Shown: positions 47,043 through 62,010 of the stretch, in pieces
Numbering within the stretch: the stretch's first letter is position 1
How the letters are laid out: each line of letters starts with the position of its first letter
Source of the DNA: Arsenophonus sp052401645
GTDB taxonomy: Bacteria; Pseudomonadota; Gammaproteobacteria; Enterobacterales; Enterobacteriaceae
Assembly (NCBI GenBank): GCA_052401645.1
Contig: CP198939.1
Location: 1,798,001-1,862,000 of the forward strand
Direction: 5' to 3'
DNA length: 64,000 nt
Program-made: the position numbers and the translations under genes
The notes under the pieces: model-generated
The model's database searches: none
What the model was told of the DNA's origin: nothing
What the model saw: the letters and a program-made list of their open reading frames with translations, nothing else

Positions 47043-49863
47043 TTTAACTCCTAAAATCAAAAATTCAGATTACATAAAAAATTTAACTATTATAATCTAT
47101 TTTAATTTTCATTAATTCTTATTTTATTAACTCAAATTGAAAGTGAGATATCTTTAAAAATCGTTTTATTTAAGTTACAATACAAAAATTATTTTAATAC
47201 TTACAATTACCTTATAATATTTTGATAATCTAAAATACTAATATTTATTAATTTTAATAAATAAGCTAAAGAGAAATAATCAATTTTTTATACAAAAAAT
47301 AAATAAAATATTTTATTAAAAACATACAAAATATTAAGGAAATATTTATTTTATGATATAAATAAATATATCAATAAATATATTAATATTAATATTTTTT
47401 ATATTTTTATAAAAAATGTCTTTATGATATGTATCATATTAAGTAAAATTAGATTAATTAATCTAATTAAACCATTTAATTTTATATTAAATACTTAATA
47501 TAAGTTATTTTGAATATAATTTTAATCCAAAAAATAATAAAATTATAGATAAATATTGCATTGAAATATTATAGAAAATTATTTTAAAAGTATAAAATTA
47601 TTAATTTTAACATATTGATAATTATTTAGTTTAGTAAAAAGTTTTTAAATAGTTTAAAAAAATAATAATAAATATACTTATATTGATCATGTATATTAAA
47701 AATATTATATTTTTAAAGCCATATTAATTAATTTAAATTAAATATAAAAATTAAAATATTAATAAATAATTAATAAAATTATTTAATAAAATAGTTTTTT
47801 ATTAAAAACTATTATCTAGTTAATTATTAATTATATAATGAATTTTTATTTATTTTTAGTAAAAAATAATTTTTAAATCATAAATAAAATTCATATTCAT
47901 TTATAATTTAATAACCATATCTAATAATAACTATTAAATAATTATTTTAAATAAAATTTATTAAATCTAAATCATATTATAATTTATAATATTTATTATT
48001 TTATCAATAATTTATTAAGAATATTTATTTAATTAAATGAACTAAAACTCTGATAAACATAATTATAAGTAATAATATTAATATTTATTACATTTATTAT
48101 TTAAACATCATAAAATTTAAATTAATAATTAATATCAACATTAAATACTCTGTGGTAAAGTAAAAATAGATTTAATGATAATTAAATATTAAATAAATTT
48201 AATTAATAATTGTCTTTTTTATTTTAAAATAAATTAGTTAATCTATTTAATTAAGTTAATAAAGATTTATTGTATTAATCAGTTGTATTTTATTAATAAA
48301 TTAATATGTATACTTGTAATATTTATAATTAACTTATATTACAATAATTAAAATTAATAGAATTTTAAGATACAAATAAAAATATAATTTACTTTAGTTT
48401 CTAATTCTATATAGATGAAAAATAATTTCTTATAATTAATAGATTGAAGTAATAATTAATAAAAAAGTTAATAACATTATTATATTCTAATATATTTTAT
48501 TAACTTAAACTTAGATATAGTAAAAAATTAAATAAAAGAATTCAAAATGTAAAAGTCTTATAACTTAAATATTTATCATAATCATTTCAACAATTTTAAG
48601 TATTAAATTATTTGAAATACAAATAATATTTAATTTAATGATAATAACATGATTAATATAATAATAAATTATTAAGTATTAAATTGTTAATTAAGTATAT
48701 ATTTTATATAGTAATTCAACGTTTTTCTAGTTTTATTAATTTTAAAAATATTTAAAATATAATTACATATAAAATATACATAATTATTTATGAAATTTTC
48801 ATATAGAAAATTAATTTTAAAATTAAAAAATTAATTCTACTAAACAATAATTTAATTAAATCTTTATATATTGATTATATAATAAGGTAATTAATAATCT
48901 TAAATAAGATTTAATTTAATTACCTTATATTATAAAACAATTTTATTAAATTAATATTAAATATATTATTTTTATAAAAATTGTTAACTAATAAATTTAG
49001 TGAAGATTTAAATTTAATTTATTATTTAGCTATTTATATTTTATGTAAATATTTGATATTTGATCATATCAAGAACTTTAGTTTTAATAAATTTTTCCAT
49101 TTTATATAGAAATGGTACTAATTCAGGAAATTATTATCATTTCTATTATCTTTATAGATTTTATATCTAATTATTTAATTTTAAATTATATTCTTACTTT
49201 AATTTTATTATTTAAAAATAATTAAATAATTATTATATTACTAGATAATATGAATATCTTTTATAGGTAAGAAGTGATCAATATTACTATAAATTAAATT
49301 TATTATTATTTTTATATAATTTTATACTTTATTAATAATAAATTTAATATCATATTCTGAAAATATTTTTCTAAGTAAAAAAAAGTTACTTAATTTTTTT
49401 TATTACTTTATATGAGTTATTTATAATAAATATCTTTATTTATATGGATAAAATTGAGAATAAATCCCTATACTAATATTTTTTAAAAAACTTATATTGA
49501 AAAGATTTATATAGATTTGTTATATAATAAGTAGAATGAGTTTTTTATAAAACAAAAATAGCGAATATAGTTTCTTTATATATTTCATTTTTAATACTAA
49601 AATAAAGAATATCTTATAAAATATAAATAAATTATGATAATATTAAAATATTTATTTTTTCTATCTTAAAAACTTTTTTATTCAAGATAGAATAATTTGA
49701 TGTTATTAATACGGAGTTCTTGAATAAGAAATATGTCATTAATTAATTTGTTAATTTATTAAAGTTTTAAGCGTAATTATTATTACGTAAAATATTTACA
49801 TATCTAATTATCTAATTTATTATAGATTTTATCTATATAATAAATAATATTTTCATATATCAT

Positions 49864-49914
49864 ATACTTAATAAATATAAATATACTGTTTTATATTTAT
49901 TAAGTATTTTTTTT
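49864..49914 (+). terminator. 18-bp perfect hairpin followed by a T-run
   Basis: Arms at 49864-49881 and 49890-49907 pair perfectly around an eight-base loop (tatactgt), and seven T residues follow on the plus strand. This is the form of an intrinsic terminator, but there is no gene within several kilobases upstream. It may be a relic or mark an unrecognised short transcript. Confidence 0.5.
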
Positions 49915-52877
49915 ATTTTATTATTATTTTTTATAATCTTGTTTTTTAAATTTAAGATTAATAAAATTATTAAATAATAAAAAGACATAAATTTCTTCAT
50001 TATAAATCTTATTATTAAGATATTCTTAAACACAAACTAATTTTAGTTACTAGAAATTTTCTTTCAATCATATGTTTATTTCATATCTCAATTAATTAAT
50101 TTAGTTTTAATAACTACATCCAAATTAGTCTTAAATAAATTCAATAATTCTAAAATTATTATAGATATATTAATTCATCATATAAAATAATTATAAAAAA
50201 TATATTAATTTTAATAAAAATTATAAATATGATAAAATATTTTAATTTATATACTTAAGAAATTGATATTTAATAATAGTAGAATTTATTGTTAATATTT
50301 TTATAATTTATTAAATTATAAAAAATTTATATTAATTATTTTAATAATAGAAATAAATAGAGATAATATATAATCGATTAAATAAATTTAATAAATATCA
50401 TGAATAAGACTTATTCTGTTATAAAATTGTTTAATATAAGAATATAAATTCTTTATTAATATAATTATTAAAATAATATTTTTATTATAATTTAATATAG
50501 AATAAGAATTCTTATTTATTTATATAAAATATTTATTTGTTGAATTTTATTTCAGAGAATATTAAATATTTTTATGCTTCCTTTGATGTAATTTATCTAT
50601 ATTTTATAGAACTAAAATAGTTAGTATCATTTTTTTTTAAAAAATATTTATTTCTTTAAAAGTTTAAGAAATTTCAATAATATATTAACTACATAATTTA
50701 TTATTAGTATTAGATATTGATAATATATATTAATTATTAATTATTTTCTAATAAAATTATCTCAAGTAATGAGATCTAATAAAGCTTATAATATAGATTT
50801 TTTATCTATATGAAGATTAAATAATATTAAAGTTATGAACTTTAATTATTTTCAATATAAAATTAAAATAATAAACTTTAATTTATTTTATTGATTATTT
50901 CATAAATATAAAAATGATTAAAATAAAACGCAGATAAAATCTATAACATTAATAATAATATATTAATATTAGAAATACTAATTTCTCTGAAATCTTTTAT
51001 ATAAAAATAAAAATTCAATAATTAATTATAACTTTTATTTAAGAAATAATTATTATTTTATAATTAATTTACTATTAGATATCATTTTATTTCTATATCG
51101 TTATATAACGAATTTTAGTTAATTATTATAAATAGTATACTAAAATAAAATACATTAATAAGTTATTTACATTTAATTTTACTATATAATAAAATTATAA
51201 GATAAAATATTGATTAAGTTTGATATGAATAATTTATTTATTAGAAAATATTGAATAGAAATATAAGATAACTTTTTTAATATTAGTATTATTTAGAAAT
51301 AAAAAATAATAATAATTAAATATTATAAACTTCTTATACTTAAACTTAAGATTTTCTAAGATCTGATATCTTTTACTAAAAGTACAAATATAATAGAAAG
51401 AAAAATTCTAAAGTAATTAGATACATTTAAAATTAAAAATAAATTAATTAATTTATAAATAATTATGTTGTTTTTATAACTAATTATAAAAATATTTAAA
51501 AAAATAAATAAAAAAATTATATATAAATTTTTAATTGTTAAAATTAGATTACTTATAATATTAAATAAAATTCAAAAATAAAAATGCAATTTGATAAATA
51601 GTTCTTAAATAATAAAAAACTGATAATCTATCATTTAATTTAATTAATATATAAAACTATAATAAATCATTTTGATAATTAAATTAATACTTCAACATAA
51701 CTTTGTTAATCATCATAATTAATAAAAATAAAATTACTAATTTTTATCAAATTTATAAAAATAATAGAGAAGAAAATCATAAAATGGATAGAGAAATAAA
51801 AAATCAATTTTTATTTGAACTAAAAATTGATAAAATTATAAAATATTTTAATATTAGCAATAATTATATATTTAGATAAAATGTCTAATGACAAATTAGA
51901 TATACATGAATGGATATAACTTCTTTAACTTTTAATAAAAATTATATTTATGTTTAATAAATTTATTTACTAATTAAATCAATTAAATATTTTATATAAA
52001 TCGTATTTATATCTATTAAAAATTTAATAAAAATCTCTTTAATAAAATTAAACTTATTTCAAATAATAAACTATTTTGAATTTAATAAATATATAAAGAT
52101 ATATATTAATTAATAAAAAGTTATTTTATAAATAAAAATTTAGTATTATATGTTAATTTAACTATTTCTATTTTAAAATTCAAGATATTATATTTAATAA
52201 AATTAAGTTACTTATATTTAAATTTAGAATTTTATAAATACTATTAAAGTTCTTGTATATAAACAAAATATAAAACTATCAATAATTAGTTTTATGTTTT
52301 ACAATCTTATACATTTCATTAATTTATCTTAATAAAAATTATTATTTTGTTTAACAGTAATTTATAACTATATTTATATTTTAATAGCTATAGTTTAAGT
52401 TTTAATCAATATTTTAGAAAAATAATTTAATAAACAAAACTATATATTATTTATTATTTGAATATTCATTTATTAATATTTATTCATATTTAATTAGATA
52501 ATATAGCTACATTCAAATTTTTAGTTTTAAATTTCTTATCAAAATTCTCTTTTATTGTTTAAGATTATTTAGTTAAACACTAACTTATTTTACGAGATTA
52601 TTATCATGAATTTTAATAATCTTTAATACTTTTAAATAGAATTTATATTCTTATAAAAATCGTTAAAAAATTGATAATGCACTCTACATTGAATCATTTA
52701 TAGATTCGTTAAATCTAATTTATACTTAACGAAATTTAATAATAACATTTATTTAATAAAAAACTAAAATAATTTTAAAAAAGAATATTAATGCATCTTA
52801 CTATAAACTATTTTATAATAGAAAATACATAAATAACAATATTAAATTAATAAAATATGAAAAGTCTATATTAAAGA

Positions 52878-52926
52878 AATTTTTCATGATACCTTACTTA
52901 GTTTTTATAAATAAGATGTCATGAAA
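52878..52926. repeat. Interrupted inverted repeat around TTTTTCATGA
   Basis: TTTTTCATGA pairs with TCATGAAAAA, and an inner CTTACTTA pairs imperfectly with TAAATAAG, giving a long interrupted stem. It is terminator-like on either strand, within the 11-kb desert. Confidence 0.4.
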
Positions 52927-55396
52927 AAATATATTTATTTTTCATTAATTTTCTTTAATATTTAATTCAATATTTTTAAAAATTCTATTTTATCACTATT
53001 TCATTATATTATACTTATGTATAAATATAATTTATAAAAAAATGGAAACTATATCCAGCTTTATTCTTTATAAGATTAACCGTTATAAATATCAATATAA
53101 TATTTAGTTATTTTAACATTATAATCTATATTTTTTAATTATTTTTTATTAATGATTAAGATAAAAATCTTAAACTAATATTTAATTATATCGATGAATA
53201 TGTTAAAATAATTAAATTATATTTTATAAAGCTATTTTTATTTGGTAATTTAAAATCTTATAGAAAAACCTAAAACCTTATTATTTTTAATATTTTCAAC
53301 TTAAGTTATATATCAACTATAATATGTAAAATTATATATATTTTATCTATTAATAATATTAATAAAAAATTAACCTTTTTAAAATTTAAAATTTTAACAT
53401 TAAATATTTTATTTTTTATTATAAAAGAAAGAAATAAATTATTTGATACTAATAATAATCTTATTATATAAATTAATTTTATTTTATATATTATTTATTT
53501 ATATTTATATCAATAAATAATATTTTATTATTAATAGTTATTAAAAAATCAATTTTGATAATATTACTTTATCTTATTATATATTTATTGTTTTTCTGCA
53601 TTATTAAGATATTTATCTTTGATCATATAAATAAAAGTTATTCTTTTTTAATTATATGAATGATAAATTTCTATTTTTATTATTATAAATGATAATATCT
53701 TTAAATTATAAATTATATTATGCAATTTTAATACTTTATCTTAAATATTTTAGTATATAAATCCATCAAACAACTTTAATATTAGTAATAAAATTACATT
53801 CATATAAACTTAATTCTTATACATAGATAATTTAATTTATCTTATGATAAATTATTCCTAATCATTAAAATATCTTTTTAAAATTAAAGTCTTACACATT
53901 TTAATATCTTTAATTAAAGTATCTAATATTTATATTTCTAATATTCAATTTCTATTTTAAATTATAATTATTAAAAATAATAATTTTTAATTTAATAATA
54001 ATTAAAAACGATTTTGGAATTTATAATCTGAATATATATAAAGATATAGTTTTAAATCTTGCTTTTCTTTATAAAGTAAAAAAATATATATAAACAATCA
54101 CTAACAATTAACATATAGTAATAATTATTATTTTATTTCTCATTATATTATAAATGAATTCTATTATAAATAAAGAAGTATAAGATATTTTAAAAAATTT
54201 TTTACTTTTAAGAAAATGCTAAAATAGATTTTATTATGATAAAAAAATCATAAATATTTTAATATCATTAATATCATATATCAATTAAATTAGCAATTAT
54301 TATTATGTTTTAAAATAAATAGTTTATTATTTATAATTTTTATATTTAATTTTAGTATTAGATATACTATATACATATTAAATATTAGTGATATTTTTAT
54401 CATAAATACATTTTAATGCATTTATTTATAAAATAAATATAAAAGTTAATAGCTTAAATAAACTATCTTCTTTAAAGAAAGTTGTATAAAATACAGTTAT
54501 AAAATAAACTATTTTCAAAATATTGAAATATTATTTAAAATAATAATAATTTTAATAAACTACAAATATAATTTTAATATTTTAAAAAATATTTAAAAAA
54601 ATAAACATGTAAAATTAACAATAATCAATCGTATATCATAAGAATGAATAATTAAAAAAAATAAATTTATATATTATAATAATTAAGTTCCTAATTACTT
54701 ATATTTAACCAATGAAGATTTCAGTATAATAAATTCTCAAATTAATATTTGAATTATAAAATTTAGTTTGTTTAAATAAATTTAAATTATTTTAATTTAT
54801 CTTATTAATGTAATTATAATTACAAATTGATTAAAATAATAATTTTTAAATATTTTATCTAAAAAATCTATAACATTAATTGGTTAATTAAAAAATTAAC
54901 TAAAGTAATATAGATATAAAAATAACTATTAATATTATAAAAAATTAATAACATTAATTTTGATAATTAATTTTTATTAATTCTATATCGATATATTAAT
55001 AATTATTAAAATATTAAAAATAAAAAATTAGTTATAAATTTAATCTTGATTAAATAAATTAAGTTTTAATCAGTAATAATTAATTAAAAAATTATAATTA
55101 TTATTATAAATTAATTTATATTATATAAGAATCATATTAATAAATTAATAAATTAAAAAATAATAATAAAATTAGAATAATTATTATTATAAAATTAGTT
55201 TCTTATTTAAATATTTTTGATAAAACTAAATAAATACTAAAACTTTAGATATTATATCTTTATTATTTAAATAAACTCTAATTAATATCTATTAAATTTA
55301 TTTTTTAAGAAAAATAAATTTCTTTTAAATACTTTTCTTAAAAAATATTAAGAATATTAATCTTAAATTAAAAATCATACGTATTGTTCAACACAG

Positions 55397-55432
55397 TTTA
55401 TAGAAATCTTTATTTTAAAAGATTTCTATAAA
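55397..55432. repeat. 15-bp perfect inverted repeat, 6-nt loop
   Basis: Arms TTTATAGAAATCTTT (55397-55411) and its exact complement (55418-55432) flank ATTTTA. Each arm has two G/C pairs. It is isolated in the desert. Confidence 0.7.
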
Positions 55433-57059
55433 TATTGCCTTAAGTTTCTTATAATACTTTAAGCATATAATATTTATAACAATATATATCTCTATTTTCT
55501 TTTCTGTTAACTTTAAGATTTCTTTATCAATTAATTATATTACTATTTTAGCTATATATTATTTTTATTTATATAAACATTCATAATAAATATAATTTGT
55601 TATACTATATAATATATTTATATTATCATTAATTAAGTAAATTTTATTAAGTTTGTTTAATAGTAAAAAACAAATTAATATTTTTACTATTATATAATTA
55701 ATAACTAATAATCTAACTTATTATTTTTATTTAATATTTTAAATATTTTAAAATATAAATTTTTTACTTTTTAAATAAAATGCAGTATCAATTAAAAATA
55801 AATTATATTTTTAGTTGAAAGTAAAACTTATTTAAAGTGCAAATATAGAATATATTATAGTATTTACCTAATAATTTTATACTTATTTTAAATTTAATTT
55901 TATTATTATTTTATATTTATATTTTTTTGTTTTATATCTTTTAAAGATATCATATAACAATGAAAATTTAAATAAATAGTTAAATAAAATCATTAATATC
56001 ATTTCTTTTAAATAACTAAAATTAATGGTTTAGTTAGTATTAAATACTCTATAAATCAATATTCTTTATATTTTTTTATATTTATAAATAAAATAAGTAT
56101 AAATTAAGATCATATATCATTAAAATATTTTAAAATAATAAAATTAATTAAGATAATTAATAATTGATACTTTAGAAATAACTTTAAAACTTTATTTTAA
56201 AATAAGTTAAATAATATAATAATGTATTAAATTGTTTATTAATGAACCATAGTTGATTCCTATGTATTTGTAATTTTATAATTATTAATTATAAAATATA
56301 ATACTAAATATATATTACAATAGTAACTAAATTATCTAAATTTTAATCTAAATAAAAAGAATAAATGTATTATAAATTAATATTAAACTTAAAAAAAGAT
56401 AAATACAACTGAAATATATTTCATTACTATTGTAGTAATATATATTACTACATAATAAAATATAGCAAAACAATAAAATATTAATATTAAGATATGAAAT
56501 AAAATTGATGAAAGAAAATATTTATCAATTTTGTGATAATAAATAATAAAAAATGATATTTTTAAAATTTTTAATAAAAATGATCATATAGATCAGTAAA
56601 ATATATTTTAATTAAAGAATATATTATTTTATAAAATTTTTAATTACTTTACTATAACTTATATTACTAAAATTAAGTAATGCCACAGTATGTTATATTG
56701 TATCAATAAAAAATAAAATATTATACAATTTTCAATTATTTTAAATTTAGAAATAAATAAAAATAATCTATGTTTTTTATTTTAAATATTATAGTTTTGA
56801 AAGCATGTTTTATATAAAATCTATAGTTCAGTTAAAATTCAGTTTAAATTAATATTTTATTAATATAAAATATAATAAAATATTTTTTTTAAATATAAAA
56901 TATTTATAATTTTCTTTTTTTCATAAAGAAAATAGTATTTTTTTTATTTTTAAATTTATTGAATAGCGTTTTTAATTCTTAAATAAATTTTTTTATTAAG
57001 TCTGATTAATTATTTTATTATTTAATTTTATTAAATATTATATTTAATAATGAAATTAT

Positions 57060-57092
57060 CTTCATCCTTATCTTTTAAAGATAAAGATGAAG
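57060..57092. repeat. 16-bp inverted repeat with one mismatch, 1-nt centre
   Basis: Arms CTTCATCCTTATCTTT and AAAGATAAAGATGAAG are complementary except for one position and meet with a single central base. On the minus strand the mismatch becomes a G-U pair. It is more G/C-rich than its surroundings and could be a relic terminator. Confidence 0.55.
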
Positions 57093-58114
57093 AGATCAAA
57101 ATTTTTTGATATAATTTTATACAATTATAATAATGACAATGAATTAAATCACTAACAAGGATTTGTGATAAGAAATGAATATATAATTATATAAGACGAT
57201 ATAATTTATTTTTATTTTTAATAATAATCTTATAATTATTAACTATAATTTTTAGTTATTTATAACAATTAAAAAATTTGTTTTAAGATAACAATATAAT
57301 TTTCATATTACTAAATAGTAAAATTATCTATTTTAGCTTGATTTACTAAAAAACTCTTTTTTAATACTATTACTTAACATCAAATATTTTTATATATACT
57401 TCTAGTATAACTATGTATTATTAAATATGTTATACTTATAATAATTAAAATAGAAATAATTTTATTGATTAAATTTTAAATTAAATATTTTAATTAATTT
57501 ATTAAGACCTACGATTAAAAATATAAATTATTTATAGATTTAATTTAATATTAAGCAAAATAGTAAAATAATTATTTTAAATAAATATTGATTTTAGTAA
57601 AATGTTTACTAATTGATAATTATTTCTTAATAATTTAATTATTATGTAATTTTTTCTATATTAATTATTTTGTAAAAAAAGATAATTTTATTAGACTAAT
57701 TATATATAATATATTTCAAAAAATTTTTAAAAAAATTTATTCATTACTAGTAATAACTTAATTAAGTTTACATTAATAATAAATATAAATTATTTATTTA
57801 ATTAATTTAATAAATATTTAAAATTATTATGTAAAAAAATTTTTTATAAAAATAAAAAGTAATCTAATATCGTATGATATAAAAATTTATTTAGAAATTT
57901 TTGTTTAATAAATAAACATAATTATTTTCTTATAACTTAATATTATAATGTTTATACAAGAGTATCACTAGAAAATTAATAGTTTATCTATATATATTTT
58001 AAATATTTATATAATCTAAATTCTTATAAATATAAGAATTCTAAAAAAAGAATTTTTATCTAATTCTTGCCGATAACAGAAAAAATATAAAATACTTAAA
58101 TAAAGATTAATATT

Positions 58115-58145
58115 TATTAGAATATTATAGATTAATATTCTAATA
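58115..58145 (-). terminator. 13-bp perfect hairpin downstream of gmhA
   Basis: Arms at 58115-58127 and 58133-58145 pair perfectly around TAGAT, about 90 bases beyond the gmhA stop. A second 10-bp hairpin lies at 58019-58040. Either could end gmhA transcription; both are A+T-rich. Confidence 0.4.
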
Positions 58146-58232
58146 TTTCGTAAATAATATGATTATTATAAACAAATAAATATTTGTAATATCAAGTAAA
58201 ATTATATTAATTAATAATATTAATTTTAAATA

Positions 58233-58829
58233 CTATCGTATAGTAATACTATTTATCATTTCTTTTTCTATAACTTGAATTAAAATATGTATTACTTTAA
58301 TGTGAATTTCTTGGATTCGATCAGCATAGTTAAAATGAGCTACCCGAATCTCAATATCAGCAGTTCCTGTTATTTTTCCACCTTCTTTACCAGTTAATAT
58401 AATTACTTTCATTCCTTTAATTCGAGCAGCTTCTATTGCTTTGATTATATTCCTAGAATTTCCTGATGTTGAAATAGCTAATAATATGTCTCCCTCTCTA
58501 CCTAAAGCCTCTATATATCGTGAAAAAACATAGTCATAACCAAAATCATTACTAACGCAGGAAAAATAAGTAACATCAGAAATCGAAATTGCTGAATAAC
58601 CAATACGATCTTCTCTATAACGTCCAGTTAGTTCTTCTGCAAAATGCATGGCATCACAATGTGAACCACCATTACCGCAAGATAGAACTTTTCCTCCTGC
58701 CTTAAAAGCATTTGATAGCATAATCGCTGCTTTTTCAATCGCCTCAATATTTTCTTTATTATTAATAAAATTTTTTAATGTAATAATTGCTTCTTCTAAT
58801 TCAGCGAAAATAAGCTCCTGATATATCAT
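58233..58829 (-). CDS. gmhA: Sedoheptulose-7-phosphate isomerase GmhA
   Basis: This 198-residue SIS-domain enzyme makes D-glycero-D-manno-heptose 7-phosphate, the first step to the ADP-heptose of the LPS inner core. The diagnostic CGNGGSHCDAMHFAEELTGR motif covers residues 51-70, with active-site His62 and Glu66. The phosphate-binding ISTSGNSRNIIKAI segment is near residue 119, and the C-terminal IQEIHIKVIHI carries the second active-site His. E. coli GmhA has 192 residues and aligns without large gaps. The ATG follows an AGGA site. It stands alone, with no other LPS gene nearby. Its substrate comes from the pentose phosphate pathway, to which Rpe in this window belongs. Confidence 0.97.
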   Translation of the reverse strand: MIYQELIFAELEEAIITLKNFINNKENIEAIEKAAIMLSNAFKAGGKVLSCGNGGSHCDAMHFAEELTGRYREDRIGYSAISISDVTYFSCVSNDFGYDYVFSRYIEALGREGDILLAISTSGNSRNIIKAIEAARIKGMKVIILTGKEGGKITGTADIEIRVAHFNYADRIQEIHIKVIHILIQVIEKEMINSITIR

Positions 58830-61800
58830 TTTTATTCCTAAAATAGTTTTTAAAACTATAGAATCATATTAAATTTTATGAAAGAAGTATTGATAGTAAT
58901 TATCTTAATAAGAAATAATATTGATAAATAATTTTAAATTACATTATAAATTAATATTTAAAAGATTGATAAATAAAATTATTTAAATTTTAAAATAGTA
59001 AAATATATATAATAAGATAAATTATTTTAATTAAAAATCAAAATATAATATAAAATTCTATTTACTATTTTATTTATAAACTTTAATTAAAATATCTTTT
59101 AATCAAAAATCAATTTTTTATTTAGAAATTTATTATTTATATTTTAATTAGTTCTTAATAGAACTATTATTATAGATTTATTATATTATTCATAGTTATT
59201 TCTTAGTATAATTAGTTTATCTTTTTAATTATCTGCTTTCAGATAATTATTCATATACTAATAACAAAATTTTATAAATTTTCAAAAAAATAAAATTATA
59301 TTAAACTTTAAAAGTTAATTTCTATCTAGGTTTTGCTTAACATTGATTTAATAAAATCTTATTCCAAGATATTACTTTGAAAAATAAAATGAATAATTAT
59401 TTAAAGCTAATATTCAAACTTTAAAAGAAAAATTCTTTTAAAAAATATTAAAATATATAGTATTAGTGATTTTTCTTAAAATAGAAATAAATTAATTGCT
59501 TTATTTAATAAATTATTATGCTATTTATAGAAGCACTTTTATTATAATTATAACAAAAAAAGTTTCTAAAATAAACTTAGATTTTTATTTATATTTAGAT
59601 AGTAATATTAATATCATAAAATTTCCTAATATTTCAGTGAAAAATCAATTTCTACAATCGTTATTAAGTTTTTATATATTATCAGATATAAGTATTTAAT
59701 ATATTCATAGTTTTTACTACAAAAATATAATTGGATTATATGTTTTCAATTATCAATATATTTACTAATATAAATTTTTATTATATTACTCTAATAAATT
59801 TTATAGAGAATTTTTTTATTAAAAAGATTACTTTGAATGTTAATTTAATTAGTTTTTTAAACTTATTATATATTTTATATAGTCTTTAAGTTTTTATTAA
59901 ATTAATTTATAATTAATATTATTCAATATTATTTATTATTAAATATTTTTATATTTATATATTAATTAATTTAAATTTTAAAAAAAATAATAAAAATCTT
60001 AATATTATTAACATATTTTATAGTTGATATTTATTAAATAATTAAATTATTCTTTTAATTAATTAATAATATATTATTAAATTTAAATACAATAATATAT
60101 TAAATATCTTATTAATTATAAATTATAATTTTAAAAATGAGATTTTATAAATTTATGAAATTTATTCATTTAATAATTTATTATAAATTTTATTATTTTA
60201 TTTTATTTTTTATTTTTTTCCAAAAGAAATTAATATTGGATTTAGAATTAATAAATAAATTATAAATAAATAGTTTATTGTAGTAATAAAGTAATTTTTA
60301 TTATATTAGTTAAAATAATTTATTTAAAAATATCAATATACATCAATTTAAGTAAAGGCATTTTTTTCTATTTTTTACCAGAACTATCAATTGTAATTAT
60401 AAATTAATCCTTATCGATATTTAATTTTTAAAAAAATTAATGTAAATAGATTATTTTATCATATAAAACTAACACTAATTTATATTAATGATAATAATTT
60501 AGATTATTAATATTGACTATAGATTATTTCTAATATTTTTATAATTCAAAAATATTAGTAATTATCAAAAATAATTAATAGTTATAAGAAGAAAAAAATG
60601 AAAAAATAAAATTATGATATGTCTTAACATTTACTAATAAAATTATAAAATAGAGGTATTATTCACAAAGCAAAAATATTTATATCTGAAACTCAAAATT
60701 AAAATATATATATTTAAAATGTTATAACTTATTATATCTCATATAAATATTATATCTTAAAGCACTATTAATTTATATTTTTATCTAAAATATTTATTTT
60801 TAACAATGCAAAACAACAAATAAAAATATTAATAATTCTAATAATAATACTTAAATTTAAAATAATCTTCAATTATTCAATTAAATATTTAAGAATCTAA
60901 TAAAAGATTAAATTGATTAAAAGAATTTTTGAGAAAATATTTATTAATGACTTTATATTATAATTCCAATACTTTCTATGTTTAGTTATAAAATATATTT
61001 TCATTAAAAAATTAAAATTAACAATTTAAAATATAAAAACTAAACTTAATTTTATCAAGTTGGTAATATATCATTACCCAACTAAAATAATAGATTATTA
61101 GTATTAATTTTCATTAAAATTTGATAAATAGATTACTATCTATAATATTTATAGTAATATTTAATGTTAATTATTTTAAAATATTTTGATAAAATTTCAT
61201 AATATTAAATTTATTACTTTATATAATTAATGATTGTTTCAACGTTAAATTAATAAAAATTATTAATGTTAAAATTTAGTAAAACATTATATTATATTAA
61301 TAATAGTAAAATTAACAATAAAGATATTTTATTGAAATTAGAATAGTTTTTTTCTGAATAAATAATTATTTAAATAATTATTTATTATTAATAATAAATA
61401 AACTAATAAACAATTGTATTATATTAAATTATTCTATTTTAGAGTTGTAATTAGATTCATATTGTTATGATAATTATTTTTATTTTTTTATATTAAATAT
61501 TTGATATAACATATATTTAATAATAAATTTAAATAGATATTCACTTTATAATAATATATAAGAAAATATATATTAAATTTTCAATATTCTATAATTATGA
61601 TAAAAAATTATTTATAAGTTTCTATAAAAAAATTAGTTAATAATTACTTAAATTTAATCTTAAATAAATTTAAACTATTGAAATAAATCCTTTATTAATT
61701 TAATTATATATTATTATTTTAATCTTTATTAAATAAGATCTTGATCTTGAATATTATTCATTTTATTTTTTTAATAAATTTAAATAGATTTAAATAAAAT

Positions 61801-61964
61801 AAGATAAATTAATCTAATTTAATTATATTTTACTAATTTAAAATTTAAAGATTTTCGTCTAAAAAAATTTCTAGAATAGATATCATATTACTATGATTCT
61901 TGATTAATAAATTAATCATACGATTTAATACAAATATCATATTCAAGAATATGATAAGGTAAAA

Positions 61965-62010
61965 TATTAAATAAAATTTAATTTTAATTTTAATTAAATT
62001 TTATTTAATA
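61965..62010. repeat. 19-bp perfect inverted repeat, 8-nt loop, A+T only
   Basis: Arms at 61965-61983 and 61992-62010 pair perfectly around an eight-base loop. They contain only A and T. Just before it, TATCATATTC and GAATATGATA form a further ten-pair hairpin. Confidence 0.75.

Larger units (their letters stand above)
47043..58232. other. 11.2-kb gene-free desert
   Basis: This is the longest stretch without a gene: no intact frame, no tRNA and no G+C island on either strand. Short frames in it are chance. Elements that can be supported are hairpins at 48882-48926, 49864-49914, 52878-52926, 55397-55432, 57060-57092, 58019-58040 and 58115-58145. Nothing identifies what genes it once held. Confidence 0.65.

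Noticed and set aside
47043..47400. A yybP-ykoY manganese riboswitch before alx
   Set aside because: E. coli alx has one, but no conserved G/C-containing stems are visible in this leader.
59496..59699. A 67-codon plus-strand frame in the gap before gshB
   Set aside because: Its product is dominated by Ile, Tyr, Leu and Ser as expected for random A+T sequence, and no ribosome binding site precedes it.
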